Assembly (NCBI RefSeq): GCF_900163865.1
Contig: NZ_FUKU01000071.1
Coordinates: forward strand, 62,001-126,000
Direction: 5' to 3'
Length of the DNA stretch: 64,000 bases
From: Sphingobacterium sp. JB170
Lineage (GTDB): Bacteria; Bacteroidota; Bacteroidia; Sphingobacteriales; Sphingobacteriaceae
Part shown: positions 27,612-36,556 of the stretch, piece after piece
Numbering within the stretch: position 1 is the first letter of the stretch
Layout of the letters: every line of letters starts with the position of its first letter
Program-made: the position numbers and the translations under genes
The notes under the pieces: generated by a model
The model's database searches: none
Seen by the model: the letters and a program-made list of their open reading frames with translations, nothing else
What the model was told of the DNA's origin: nothing

Positions 27612-29015
27612 TTAGATAGTTTGCGCAATTTCAAGAGCCCGTCGCAATGCTGCTATTTTATTATTTACTTCTTGTAACTCTTTTTCTGGTTCCGAGTCCA
27701 GTACAATTCCGGCTCCGGCCTGGTAATGTAAAATGTTTTGCTTGCTTAGGAAGGATCGTATCATTATTGCGTGGTTAAAATCGCCATTGAAACCCATGAA
27801 TCCTATTGCTCCGGAGTAAAATGAACGCTGTAGACCTTCGTAACGGTCAATTAGTGTTAAAGCCATATGCTTTGGTGCGCCCGATAGTGTGCCTGCAGGA
27901 TAGGTGTCACCTACCACATCAAAAGGGTTTGTGTTTTTATTTAAGATTCCTGAAACCTTAGAAACTAGATGGATTATGTGCGAATAATACTGTGCTTGTT
28001 TGTACGATTTAATTTCCACGTTCGTACAATGACGACTTAAGTCATTACGTGCTAAATCGACTAACATGACATGTTCTGCAGATTCTTTTGGGTCATTCTT
28101 AAGGGCCTCGGCCACTTTCTCATCTTCAGCAAGGTCTCCTGTCCGTTTGAATGTTCCAGCGATGGGGTAAATGGTTGCAACATCTTCTTTTATTGTAAGC
28201 TGTGCCTCAGGGGAAGACCCGAATAGTTTGAAATCACCGTAATCGAAATAGAATAAGTAAGGAGAAGGGTTTATGGAACGTAACGCACGGTAGACATTGA
28301 ATTCATCCCCCGAAAATGCGGTTTTAAAAGCTCTTGACGGTACAATCTGAAAGACATCACCGCGTTGAATATGTTCTTTCATCTTGCTTACGAGGGCTTT
28401 AAATGATTCATCGCTCATGCTTGATGATTCTTCTCCGCTTACGGCAAATTTATATTCTGGAAAATCCTTGTTTTGTATCAGGTATTCCATACGATCGAGA
28501 TCGGATTCTTGGCCATCAAAAAGGTTTTCAAAAATAGACAATTGATTTCGAAAGTGGTCGATCGCTATTACATATCGGTATACATGATATTGCATTAGCG
28601 GAATATCCCGTTCGGAGTCGGTTGGGGTTACGAGTTTTATATCTTCAAAATGCTCAATCGACTCAAACGTGAAGTAGCCAAATAATCCGGAGGAGTTGAC
28701 CGTTACATCAGGTAAAGCCTCTTGCGAAAAGCTGTTTCGGAAGGCTGAAACTTCTTGTCGAAGATTGATTGTCGCTGCATCTTTATAGATCACCCGGGAA
28801 TCTGGGAGTGCAATGCGCAGTTGTTCCTTTGTTAACGAGATTCCTGCAATTGGCTCGCAACAAATATAACTTATGTTGTTGTCACGATTTTGATATTCGG
28901 AGCTTTCGAGTAACAAGCTGTTCGGGAAAGTATCTCTTAAACGAAGATAGATGCTCACAGGTGTTGTTGTGTCGGCAAGAATCTTCCTGTAATTTGTCTG
29001 AAGTTTATATTGCAT
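27612..29015 (-). CDS. trpE: Anthranilate synthase component I
   Basis: A 467-residue TrpE, which converts chorismate to anthranilate. The N-terminal LLES motif (about residues 35-38) is the tryptophan feedback site; the chorismate-binding domain has FQIVPSRAF, PSPYLFYFDYGDF, GSSPEAQ, PIAGTFKRTGD, DLARNDL, and the C-terminal YPAGTLSGAPK and GAIGFMGFNGD. The frame extends to a TTG at 29030, but the ATG at 29015 is the better start. Expression is set by the attenuator just upstream. The 131 bp before trpG holds an ATAGGAT/ATCCTAT inverted repeat of unknown meaning. Confidence 0.96.
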   Translation of the reverse strand: MQYKLQTNYRKILADTTTPVSIYLRLRDTFPNSLLLESSEYQNRDNNISYICCEPIAGISLTKEQLRIALPDSRVIYKDAATINLRQEVSAFRNSFSQEALPDVTVNSSGLFGYFTFESIEHFEDIKLVTPTDSERDIPLMQYHVYRYVIAIDHFRNQLSIFENLFDGQESDLDRMEYLIQNKDFPEYKFAVSGEESSSMSDESFKALVSKMKEHIQRGDVFQIVPSRAFKTAFSGDEFNVYRALRSINPSPYLFYFDYGDFKLFGSSPEAQLTIKEDVATIYPIAGTFKRTGDLAEDEKVAEALKNDPKESAEHVMLVDLARNDLSRHCTNVEIKSYKQAQYYSHIIHLVSKVSGILNKNTNPFDVVGDTYPAGTLSGAPKHMALTLIDRYEGLQRSFYSGAIGFMGFNGDFNHAIMIRSFLSKQNILHYQAGAGIVLDSEPEKELQEVNNKIAALRRALEIAQTI

Positions 29016-29071
29016 ATCTATTAATTTCAATGTTTAAAAACCTTTAATAAGTTTATTTAAAAAACCAGTAT

Positions 29072-29104
29072 AAACGAAAGGCCCGGCGATAAAACGTCGG
29101 GCCT
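29072..29104 (-). terminator. trp attenuator terminator
   Basis: On the minus strand a GC-rich 10-position stem (AGGCCCGACG with CGCCGGGCCT, one mismatch), short loop, then a T-rich tail, between the leader peptide and trpE. Its 5' arm (minus-strand CCCGACG, plus-strand 29095-29101) is exactly complementary to minus-strand CGTCGGG at 29160-29166 near the end of the leader peptide, which gives the alternative antiterminator. Confidence 0.88.
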
Positions 29105-29153
29105 GCATTCACAAGGGTTTTGGTTGATTATGAATATTTTATAATACACAAAA

Positions 29154-29216
29154 CTAGTTCCCGACGCTATTTGCTTCGAGCCACCACCAGCTTGTATGTA
29201 AGTTTGTTATTGTCAT
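29154..29216 (-). CDS. trpL: trp operon leader peptide with three consecutive Trp codons
   Basis: A 20-codon open frame, ATG at 29216 and TAG at 29156-29154, encoding MTITNLHTSWWWLEANSVGN. Three adjacent tryptophan codons (residues 10-12) in so short a peptide, 140 nt upstream of trpE and followed by a terminator hairpin, are the hallmark of ribosome-mediated attenuation. When charged tRNA-Trp is short the ribosome stalls at codons 10-12, leaving the CGTCGGG block at codons 17-19 free to pair with the terminator's 5' arm; when Trp is plentiful the ribosome reaches the stop codon, covers that block, and the terminator forms. Mechanism is inferred by analogy with known trp attenuators. Confidence 0.9.
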   Translation of the reverse strand: MTITNLHTSWWWLEANSVGN

Positions 29217-29226
29217 TTGTACACTA

Positions 29227-29256
29227 CAAAATTATAATTATTTTTTGTTTATCAAA
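29227..29256 (-). promoter_or_regulatory. Candidate promoter of the trp operon
   Basis: On the minus strand TTTG (29256-29253), an 18-nt spacer and TAATTTTG (29234-29227) fit the Bacteroidota consensus closely. It lies 10 nt before the leader-peptide ATG, so the transcript would have a very short 5' end. Confidence 0.6.
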
Positions 29257-29293
29257 TTGTTTTTGAGAAAAAAACAAAAAATAAGCAAAAGTG

Positions 29294-29971
29294 TTAGTCA
29301 TTTAACAAATCTGGGCGCCTCTCTTGCGTGCGTTTTAGTTGCTGATCATCCCGCCAAGCATTTATCTTGGCTTCGTGTCCGCTTAGAAGTATTGGAGGAA
29401 CAACGTGGCCCCGCCAAATAGCCGGTCTTGTATATATAGGCGCGTCTAGTAGACCATCTTGAAACGAGTCGGAAAGCGCTGAAGTCTCATCTGAAAGGAC
29501 CCCCGGAAGTAACCGAGCAATAGCGTCAACCAAAATTGCTGCAGGAAGTTCTCCGCCGGAAAGTACATAATCCCCGATGGAAAGCTCTTTTGTAACAAAC
29601 ACGTCCCGAATTCGTTGATCGATTCCTTTATAATGCCCACAAAGAATAATGATGTTTTGGCTTGAGGAAAGTTCGTTGGCGATCTCTTGGTTTAAAGTTA
29701 CACCGTCAGGGGTCATGTAGATAACCTCATCATACTGCCGCTCGTTCTGAAGTTTTTCGATGCAGCTGGCAAAAGGCTCGATCTGCATTACCATCCCAGA
29801 TCCTCCGCCGTAAGGATAGTCGTCAACGGATTTATGCTTATTTGTCGAGTAGTCTCTAAGGTTATGCACGTGAACTTCTACTAACTCCTTTTTTTGAGCT
29901 CGCTGCAGAATAGAGTGTCCAAAAGGACTTTCTAATAATTGGGGTAATACCGTGATGATGTCGAAACGCAT
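29294..29971 (-). CDS. trmD: tRNA (guanine-37-N1)-methyltransferase
   Basis: A 225-residue TrmD, a SPOUT methyltransferase making m1G37 next to the anticodon to prevent frameshifting. Motifs are FDIITVLPQLL, DYPYGGGSGMVM, the knot region IILCGHYKGIDQRI and LSIGDYVLSGGELPA, and WRGHVVPPILLSGHH-like C-terminus (here GHEAKI). The frame extends upstream, but ATG 29971 begins the conserved MRFDI. A minus-strand TATCTTTG at 29976-29983 sits only 4 nt before it, implying an almost leaderless mRNA. It is separated from rpsP-rimM, its usual operon partners, by about 19 kb here. Confidence 0.96.
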   Translation of the reverse strand: MRFDIITVLPQLLESPFGHSILQRAQKKELVEVHVHNLRDYSTNKHKSVDDYPYGGGSGMVMQIEPFASCIEKLQNERQYDEVIYMTPDGVTLNQEIANELSSSQNIIILCGHYKGIDQRIRDVFVTKELSIGDYVLSGGELPAAILVDAIARLLPGVLSDETSALSDSFQDGLLDAPIYTRPAIWRGHVVPPILLSGHEAKINAWRDDQQLKRTQERRPDLLND

Positions 29972-30236
29972 GAGGCAAAGATAGGAACTTGATCGATAAG
30001 TTAACATATTGTTGTTTGTAGCGAGGTCGAATAATTTTTTTACTGAAATGTTTAATTTTCCGATGATCGGCTAGATCGGCCCAAAGTTGAATTGTCGTAT
30101 ATCGACGCTTTCCCCTCAAATAATATTCTGTAAATAACCTTTTTAAAATATTAATTATCTTGATATTTAACTTTTGTTAATACAATGATGGTTTTTTGCT
30201 GAAATTTCAATTGGAACCAATATTATCTTGTAAAAC

Positions 30237-30267
30237 TTGCAATAACAACTTTATCCCACTACCTTTG
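30237..30267 (+). promoter_or_regulatory. Bacteroidota-type promoter 650 bp upstream of susC
   Basis: TTG (30237-30239), a 20-nt spacer and TACCTTTG (30260-30267) match the consensus well. It points toward the second susC and would give either a leader of about 640 nt or a separate small RNA. Confidence 0.65.
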
Positions 30268-30705
30268 CATTCCTTATTCCAACAAGGAATAAAATACTAC
30301 TACAAGTTATATTTTCTACTTTATCAAAAGTATGTTTGGTATTATCAGTATAATGATGCAGACGAACACGAATATTGTTATGATTAAAAATCGAAGATTG
30401 TGTCGTATCTGTCTTTGTACTTGAAGATAATTGAAATAATTAATCGAATTGAATGAATTTGACAATAGAATTTTATGTTATTGTGAACTGTAATCAACAA
30501 ATTACAAACGGTAATATTTGCCCTGTAGGTATCAAGAAACAGAAAGGTTATTGGACATTATGAACATATAAGTAAAAAAAATGGATATTTATTTGGAGAT
30601 AATGTGAAAAAATGTTAAAATTGCCTAAGCAATTATATGTGCGCATAGTAAAAGTACATTTTATAGGCTCAGCGAAAACATTAACTATATTAAATAAATT
30701 ACCAA

Positions 30706-30721
30706 GAGCAACATGTTGCTC
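30706..30721. promoter_or_regulatory. Perfect palindrome, candidate operator (core repeated at 30862)
   Basis: GAGCAACATGTTGCTC is a perfect 16-bp dyad. Its core CAACATGTTG occurs again at 30862-30871, 47 bp before the susC start. Two copies upstream of one gene suggest a repressor or activator site; no regulator gene is nearby. Confidence 0.45.
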
Positions 30722-30917
30722 ATTATTAATCTTAAATAGGCGTTTTTTATTAAATGTAACGGTTTAATAATTTTCGAAAAACCGTAGCGAAGTTTTAAAT
30801 CTGATTTGCTGTAGTTATATTCAAATAAATTTTTCTACAGAATTCAAGGAAAAATCGACTCCAACATGTTGATATTGAAACGCCATTTTGTTAGCTTTTA
30901 ACTAAACAATAATACAA

Positions 30918-33900
30918 ATGAAACAAAAATTACTCAGTATTCTTTTTCTGCTGACGTGCCTAGTGGGGCATTCGTTTGCACAAAATCGGCAGGTGAGTGG
31001 TAAAGTTGTATCGCAAAGTGATGGAACACCGATATCGGGAGTTTCTGTTGCATTGGTTGGTACGTCAAACGGTACTCAAACTGACGTTTCTGGAAATTAC
31101 TCTATCAATGTAAGCGGTAATGACGGTCAGCTCTCGTTCTCCTACATTGGTTACCAATCTCAGCGTATCGCGATCGGTAGTCAATCCGTAATCAACGTAC
31201 AGCTCGTAATGGATGACGCAACGCTAGAAGAGGTTGTGGTCACAGCCATGGGGATTACCCGTGAGAAAAGAGCATTAGCAACTGCGACACAAGTGGTAAA
31301 AGGAGACGATCTAACTCAAGCTGCAAACAGTAATTTAGCAACTGCTATTCAGGGTAAAGTGTCTGGTGTTGAGGTTACTCCGTCGTCAGGCATGCCGGGT
31401 GCATCTGCAAAGATTACAATTCGCGGGGCACGCTCATTTACCGGAGATAATACGCCGCTTTATGTCGTTGACGGTATGCCTATTGCTTCTACTGCAGATG
31501 TATCAACAGGGAACTCAGTTTCCGGAGCTGATTATTCTTCGAGGGGGTTGGACATCAATCCTGATGATATTGAAAGTATTAATATCTTAAAAGGACAGGC
31601 AGCGTCGGCTCTATATGGAATGCGAGCCTCCAATGGTGCTATAATTATTACAACGAAGAGCGGAAAAAGTGCAGGAATCGGTGCCGCTAAGATCTCTTAC
31701 AATTCAAATGTTTCCTTTGATAAGGTTTCCGTTTTACCGGATTTTCAAGAGAAATATTCGCAAGGTAGCGGAGGCGTATATAGCCCAACTGCATCTACTA
31801 GTTGGGGATCTGTGATAGACGAATTACACAAGGATCCAAATTATGGTGGCGAAACAGATAATAAATATACACAAGAGTATGGCCAACAGGAAGGAAAATA
31901 TTATGTTAGCCAACGTGCTGCAGCCGGGTTGGATCCATGGGTAGTCCCTCAGGCATATAACAATGCGAAAGATTTTTTTGACGTTGGTAAGACCTTTAAC
32001 AACTCTCTAAATGTGATGCAGGGTTTTGATAAAGGAAGTTACTCAATGACATTAGGTGCAACTAATGCCGAGGGGATCGTGCCGTCGACAGGACTAGATA
32101 GATATAACGCTAAGCTCTCGACACAGTTGAATCTCAACGATAAATGGTCGACAGGATTTAGCGGTAATTACGTTAACTCGAAGGTGTCAAAACAAACTGG
32201 AGCGAATAACGGTTTAATTGCAACTATCTACGGTGCACCCGCATCTTATGATCTAAGAGGTATACCTAATCACGTAGAAGGAAATCCATACTCTCAAAAC
32301 AATTACAGAGGAGGGGGGTTTGACCAGCCGTATTGGGCTACTGAGAATAATAGTTTCACGGAAGCAACGCAGAGATTCTTCGGGAATGGTTTTGGACAGT
32401 ATTCAACTCAACTAGCAGACAACCAAAAATTGATCTTAAAATACCAATTAGGGGTCGATTCATATACTTCAAATTATACCGATCTTTGGGGATATGGTAA
32501 AGCCGGTATAACGAGAGGACAGGTTGAAAACTATCATTTTTCAGTAACTGAACTAAATTCGTTAGTTACGGCCTCTTATAATTGGGAGATAAATGAAGAT
32601 TTAATTTTCGACGCGTTATTGGGTAACGAGGTCGTTGACAGACACAGTAGACAGGATTATGCCTATGGCGGAAACTTTAACTTTGCAGGGTGGAACCATA
32701 TGAGTAATGCTACGTCATATTCTGCGTCTCAAACTAATCGTCATACTCGGACATTTGGTCTGTTCGGTAATTTGAACTTGGCATATAAAAATATGTTGTA
32801 TTTAAATCTTACAGGGCGTAACGATGTAGTTTCAAATATGCCTCGAGATAATCGTTCGTTTTTCTACCCATCTATTTCAGGATCTTTTGTGTTTACTGAA
32901 CTGGATGCGGTTAAAAATGAAGTGTTGACATTTGGTAAATTACGCGCTTCATATGCGGAGGTTGGCCAGGCCGGCAATTACTATGATTCGTTTTATACGA
33001 CACCAACTTATGGGGGAGGTTTCTCATCGGGTACTCCAATCATTTATCCGATTGGTTCCGTAGTTGCATTTACGCCAAGTTCAACATTGTATGACCCGGC
33101 GTTGAAGCCGCAAAACACTCAATCGTATGAAATTGGTACAGATTTGACATTTTTGAATGGGCTTTTTGATTTGAGTTACACTTTTTCTCGTCAAAATGTT
33201 AAAGATCAAATCTTCTCCGTGCCATTAGGAGGTTCCAGTGGATACAGCAGTTTACTCACAAACGGAGGTAAAGTACATACTAACGCTCATGAATTGACAT
33301 TGAACGTTGCACCTTACCGCGAAGGAGATTTTCATTGGGACTTCGCGTTCAACTTTACGAAAATTGATAATTACGTGGACGAATTGGCCGAGGGAGTACA
33401 GAGTATTTTCCTAGGTGGATTCGTTGAACCTCAAATTCGTGCAGGTATCGGCGAGAAATTTCCTGTTATTTATGGTAACTCTTACTTGAGAAACGATGCA
33501 GGTCAAATTGTTGTTGATGCAGACGGACTACCTCAAGTAGGGCCTCAGGAAGTTATCGGCAAAGTTTCTCCAGACTTTTTGCTAGGGTTTAATACACGTT
33601 TAGAATACAAGAAGATTAGAGTTGCTGCTGTTTTAGATTGGAAAAATGGTGGGCAAATCTACCATGGTACTGGTGGTATCCTCGATTTTTATGGTGTTAC
33701 TCAAAAATCAGCCGACTACAGAGGTGGAGATAAATTCTTATTTGAAGAGGATGCAGTGAAAGAAACGGCAGAAGGTGTGTATGAGAAAAATGACATTTTG
33801 ATTGACCCGTCGGATGCTTTCGAGTATTTTAATAGAAAAAATAATATTTCAGAGAGTTCTGTGTTCGGTAATTCATTTGTAAAGTTGCGAGAAGTTTCAC

Positions 33901-34097
33901 TAGGCTATCCTGTCTATACAAATTCGAAATTAAGTATTGATGTAAATGCTTTTGCCCGTAATATAATTCTTTGGTCGGAATTAAAAGGTTATGATCCTGA
34001 AGCATCTCAAGGTAATACAAATATGTCAGGCGCCTTCGAACGTTTTTCATTACCGGGAGCGTCTAGCTATGGTTTTGGACTAAACATTAAATTTTAA
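30918..34097 (+). CDS. SusC/RagA family TonB-linked outer membrane transporter
   Basis: A 1059-residue SusC-type transporter. Signal peptide to about residue 21, a carboxypeptidase-regulatory-like domain (about 25-102), the SusC signature EEVVVTAMGITREKRAL, plug domain with KITIRGARSFTGDNTPLYVVDG and DDIESINILKGQAASALYGMRASNGA (about 110-245), then a barrel ending SYGFGLNIKF. The N-terminus is very similar in layout to the other SusC in this window, but the plug is of the ALATATQ subclass, which usually pairs with SusD-like_2 partners, as here. Ligand unknown; no degradative enzymes adjoin. Confidence 0.95.
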   Translation: MKQKLLSILFLLTCLVGHSFAQNRQVSGKVVSQSDGTPISGVSVALVGTSNGTQTDVSGNYSINVSGNDGQLSFSYIGYQSQRIAIGSQSVINVQLVMDDATLEEVVVTAMGITREKRALATATQVVKGDDLTQAANSNLATAIQGKVSGVEVTPSSGMPGASAKITIRGARSFTGDNTPLYVVDGMPIASTADVSTGNSVSGADYSSRGLDINPDDIESINILKGQAASALYGMRASNGAIIITTKSGKSAGIGAAKISYNSNVSFDKVSVLPDFQEKYSQGSGGVYSPTASTSWGSVIDELHKDPNYGGETDNKYTQEYGQQEGKYYVSQRAAAGLDPWVVPQAYNNAKDFFDVGKTFNNSLNVMQGFDKGSYSMTLGATNAEGIVPSTGLDRYNAKLSTQLNLNDKWSTGFSGNYVNSKVSKQTGANNGLIATIYGAPASYDLRGIPNHVEGNPYSQNNYRGGGFDQPYWATENNSFTEATQRFFGNGFGQYSTQLADNQKLILKYQLGVDSYTSNYTDLWGYGKAGITRGQVENYHFSVTELNSLVTASYNWEINEDLIFDALLGNEVVDRHSRQDYAYGGNFNFAGWNHMSNATSYSASQTNRHTRTFGLFGNLNLAYKNMLYLNLTGRNDVVSNMPRDNRSFFYPSISGSFVFTELDAVKNEVLTFGKLRASYAEVGQAGNYYDSFYTTPTYGGGFSSGTPIIYPIGSVVAFTPSSTLYDPALKPQNTQSYEIGTDLTFLNGLFDLSYTFSRQNVKDQIFSVPLGGSSGYSSLLTNGGKVHTNAHELTLNVAPYREGDFHWDFAFNFTKIDNYVDELAEGVQSIFLGGFVEPQIRAGIGEKFPVIYGNSYLRNDAGQIVVDADGLPQVGPQEVIGKVSPDFLLGFNTRLEYKKIRVAAVLDWKNGGQIYHGTGGILDFYGVTQKSADYRGGDKFLFEEDAVKETAEGVYEKNDILIDPSDAFEYFNRKNNISESSVFGNSFVKLREVSLGYPVYTNSKLSIDVNAFARNIILWSELKGYDPEASQGNTNMSGAFERFSLPGASSYGFGLNIKF

Positions 34098-34101
34098 TAA
34101 A

Positions 34102-35676
34102 ATGAGATTCAAAAATAATTTATATAAACTTTTAGCATTAGGTCTGCTTGTCACACCTATTGCATTTTCATCTTGTTCAGAAGATAGAATGGATGAAATC
34201 AATGTGAACCCTGATAATCCGACCGATGTTGAAGCTAAGTTTTTGTTAGCTGATGTTATCACTGGTACTGCTGTTACCAGCGTTGGGGGGGATCTTAATA
34301 CTTACCTTTCGACGTATGTAGAACATGAAGTTGGGACTCATAACCAACTTTGGAATGCGGAACATCGTGATGGCGAACCACAGAACGCGACTACTTTTAA
34401 TAACAGCTGGGTGGGTATCTACCAAGTGATTAGAAATGCGCGCATTGTCGTACAGAAAACGTCGGAGGGAGGTCCGCAAGAGGGGAATTATTCGACTCTA
34501 GGCGTCGGACAGATTCTGTTAGCCTATAATTTAGCGCTATTGACAGATATGTACGGAGATGTTCCCTATTCGGAAGCGTTTAATCCATTTGAAAACAAAA
34601 CGCCGAACTTAGATAAACAGTCGGCACTTTATACTGAAGTATTTGCGCTCCTAGATGCAGCAATTGCTAACATACCCAAAGGAGATACCCACGCTACTGG
34701 CGGCTACGGAAGTCATGACTTTTTATTTAAGGGTTCAAATGCAAAATGGCTTAAGTTTGCTTACGGGTTGAAGGCTAGGTATACAATGCACTTATTAAAC
34801 ACCTCTGCGAATAAAACACAGACTTTAGAGGATGTTATCGAATTTGCCGACAAGTCATTCGCGAATGCGTCGGAAGAAGCTGCCTTTAACGTTTACGACG
34901 AACAAAATTTGAATCCGTTATTCGATTTCCAATGGTCCCGAGATGGCTTAGCTGCGAGTAAAAGTATCGCTGATAAAATGATCGAACGGAATGACCCACG
35001 TCGTAGTCGCAATTTTACTGATCCAGATTGGAATCAAGTAGCAGATTTATCGACTGGTAATGATTCATACAGCTTATTGGCGCCTAACGGCGAAAACGAA
35101 CAAGTTCAATATACTTATTTAACTTCGACGTTCGTGTTTTCTCAAACAGCTTCAACTCAGCTGTTAAGTTTTCATGAGGTGCAGTTTTTAAAAGCTGAGG
35201 CGATGCAAAGGTTAGGTAGATCGACATCTTCTATTGAACCGGTGTTAAAATTAGCCATCGAAGCTGCTATTGTTAATGCGGAGAAATCAATTGCTGCGGC
35301 GTTCGCAGCACCTACATTAGCTCAGTATGGTGGGGTTACCGAAAAGAGCGACGCAATAACTGCAGAAAAGATTGATGCATATTTTCAGCAAGAAGTTAAG
35401 CCGTTGTTTCTGGCTAGTCCGTTAAAGGAGATAGCTGTTCAAAAATATCTTGGTGCTTTTGGTGCATCTGGAGAGTCTACCGAAACGTTTAATGACATCC
35501 GTAGATGGAAAGCCTTAGGCGAGAATCTAATAGAGTTAGAAAATCCAAATAAGTTTCCTTTGAGATTACCATATGGTAGCTCTGAGACAACAACTAATCC
35601 TAATATTGAATCTGCATACGGCAACGGAGATTACGTCTATTCTGAAAATGTCTGGTGGGCCGGTGGAACACGATAG
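34102..35676 (+). CDS. SusD-like lipoprotein (SusD/RagB superfamily, SusD-like_2 type)
   Basis: A 524-residue outer membrane lipoprotein that partners the SusC four bases upstream. The lipobox is AFSSC (Cys25), followed by a DEINVNPDNPT-type segment typical of the SusD-like_2 subfamily. Helical regions LLAYNLALLTDMYGDVPYSEAF (about 140-161) and WLKFAYGLKARYTMHLLN, and SFHEVQFLKAEAMQRLG, are recognisable SusD-type TPR blocks. A terminator follows about 60 bp after the stop. It captures the ligand at the cell surface; specificity cannot be read from the sequence. Confidence 0.92.
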   Translation: MRFKNNLYKLLALGLLVTPIAFSSCSEDRMDEINVNPDNPTDVEAKFLLADVITGTAVTSVGGDLNTYLSTYVEHEVGTHNQLWNAEHRDGEPQNATTFNNSWVGIYQVIRNARIVVQKTSEGGPQEGNYSTLGVGQILLAYNLALLTDMYGDVPYSEAFNPFENKTPNLDKQSALYTEVFALLDAAIANIPKGDTHATGGYGSHDFLFKGSNAKWLKFAYGLKARYTMHLLNTSANKTQTLEDVIEFADKSFANASEEAAFNVYDEQNLNPLFDFQWSRDGLAASKSIADKMIERNDPRRSRNFTDPDWNQVADLSTGNDSYSLLAPNGENEQVQYTYLTSTFVFSQTASTQLLSFHEVQFLKAEAMQRLGRSTSSIEPVLKLAIEAAIVNAEKSIAAAFAAPTLAQYGGVTEKSDAITAEKIDAYFQQEVKPLFLASPLKEIAVQKYLGAFGASGESTETFNDIRRWKALGENLIELENPNKFPLRLPYGSSETTTNPNIESAYGNGDYVYSENVWWAGGTR

Positions 35677-36556
35677 ATGACTCTGTGACTTTTTGCACTC
35701 AAAAAGGTGGACAAAGTAAATATAATTATTCAAGTGATGAGCTCGGTGTTTTACCGGGCTCATTTCTTTTAAATCGCGTGTTAGAAAATCAGAAAATTCT
35801 TTCCATAAATCCCAACGTTAGAAATGTGCTTTATGGTCCTGGTAAATCGTATTGATAACCTACGAATTTTCGATTATTCGTAGCCAATGTATACGAGGAT
35901 TGTTGAATCAGATACCATTATTTTAAAGAGTTCTGTCGTCCGCGGTATTATTTCGGTCGGTACGAGCGATGTGATATAGATTTAGGCGAGACCTTCGGTC
36001 AAGATGTCTTTGTAAACTTTTTTTCAAAATCGAATGTCCTTTTCTCTTCAAATGTTAGATTTGAGGTCCTATCGCTAGGGGTTGATAGAATTTGGCGCTA
36101 ATTATTGAAAGCGAAAGTGCTATTTTAAATTTTGGGGTAAGGCGTGTTTTCAAGCGATAGCTAAATCAGAAATAACGCAATATTTTGTTTAAACTGAGCA
36201 CCTAACACCCGTTCATAAAACGATTTGGTCGCCCAGCGGATAAGCTGTGTTTTTTACATGTCCTTCTTTCCCAAACATAACGACAGAGACCCGAGCGAGA
36301 ATTTAGATACAATAAAATCGAGAAACGTTGGATACCTAATTCTTTGGGAATTACTCTTATTCTTTACTTGTTGCTTTTGCCTATCTCGTTTCTTGTGGGT
36401 TTAAAAATTTAATAGATTGTCGATTTGTTCTTCCAAAGTTATCTGTATTAGTGTAATGTAGGCATTGACGCAAGGTACAGCTAAGGGAACTCCCATCTAT
36501 TTTTTTACGATTCGTTTTAGTTTATTGCGTGGGCTCTTTTTAATACAATCCGAATC
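35677..36556. other. Intergenic region after the SusD gene, no gene seen
   Basis: About 880 bp between two convergent genes (susD and mrp). Apart from the susD terminator at 35737-35770 I found no coding frame or RNA that can be supported. Its length between convergent genes suggests eroded sequence, but no recognisable remnant was found. Confidence 0.5.
35737..35770 (+). terminator. Terminator after the second susCD pair
   Basis: An 11-bp stem (35737-35747 with 35753-35763, one G-U pair), 5-nt loop, then TTCTTTT. Confidence 0.8.

Larger units (their letters stand above)
29972..30917. other. Long AT-rich intergenic region upstream of the second susC
   Basis: About 950 bp without a supportable gene. 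It holds a good plus-strand promoter (30237-30267), a small inverted repeat just after it (ATTCCTT/AAGGAAT, about 30270-30290), a 16-bp perfect palindrome at 30706-30721 whose core CAACATGTTG recurs at 30862-30871, and a CTGTAG/CTACAG pair around 30810-30841. A short plus-strand open frame at 30196-30387 has no protein-like features. Confidence 0.55.

Noticed and set aside
30196..30387. 63-codon frame upstream of the second susC
   Set aside because: Overlaps the promoter elements and has a Tyr/Phe/Leu-rich composition expected from AT-rich DNA.
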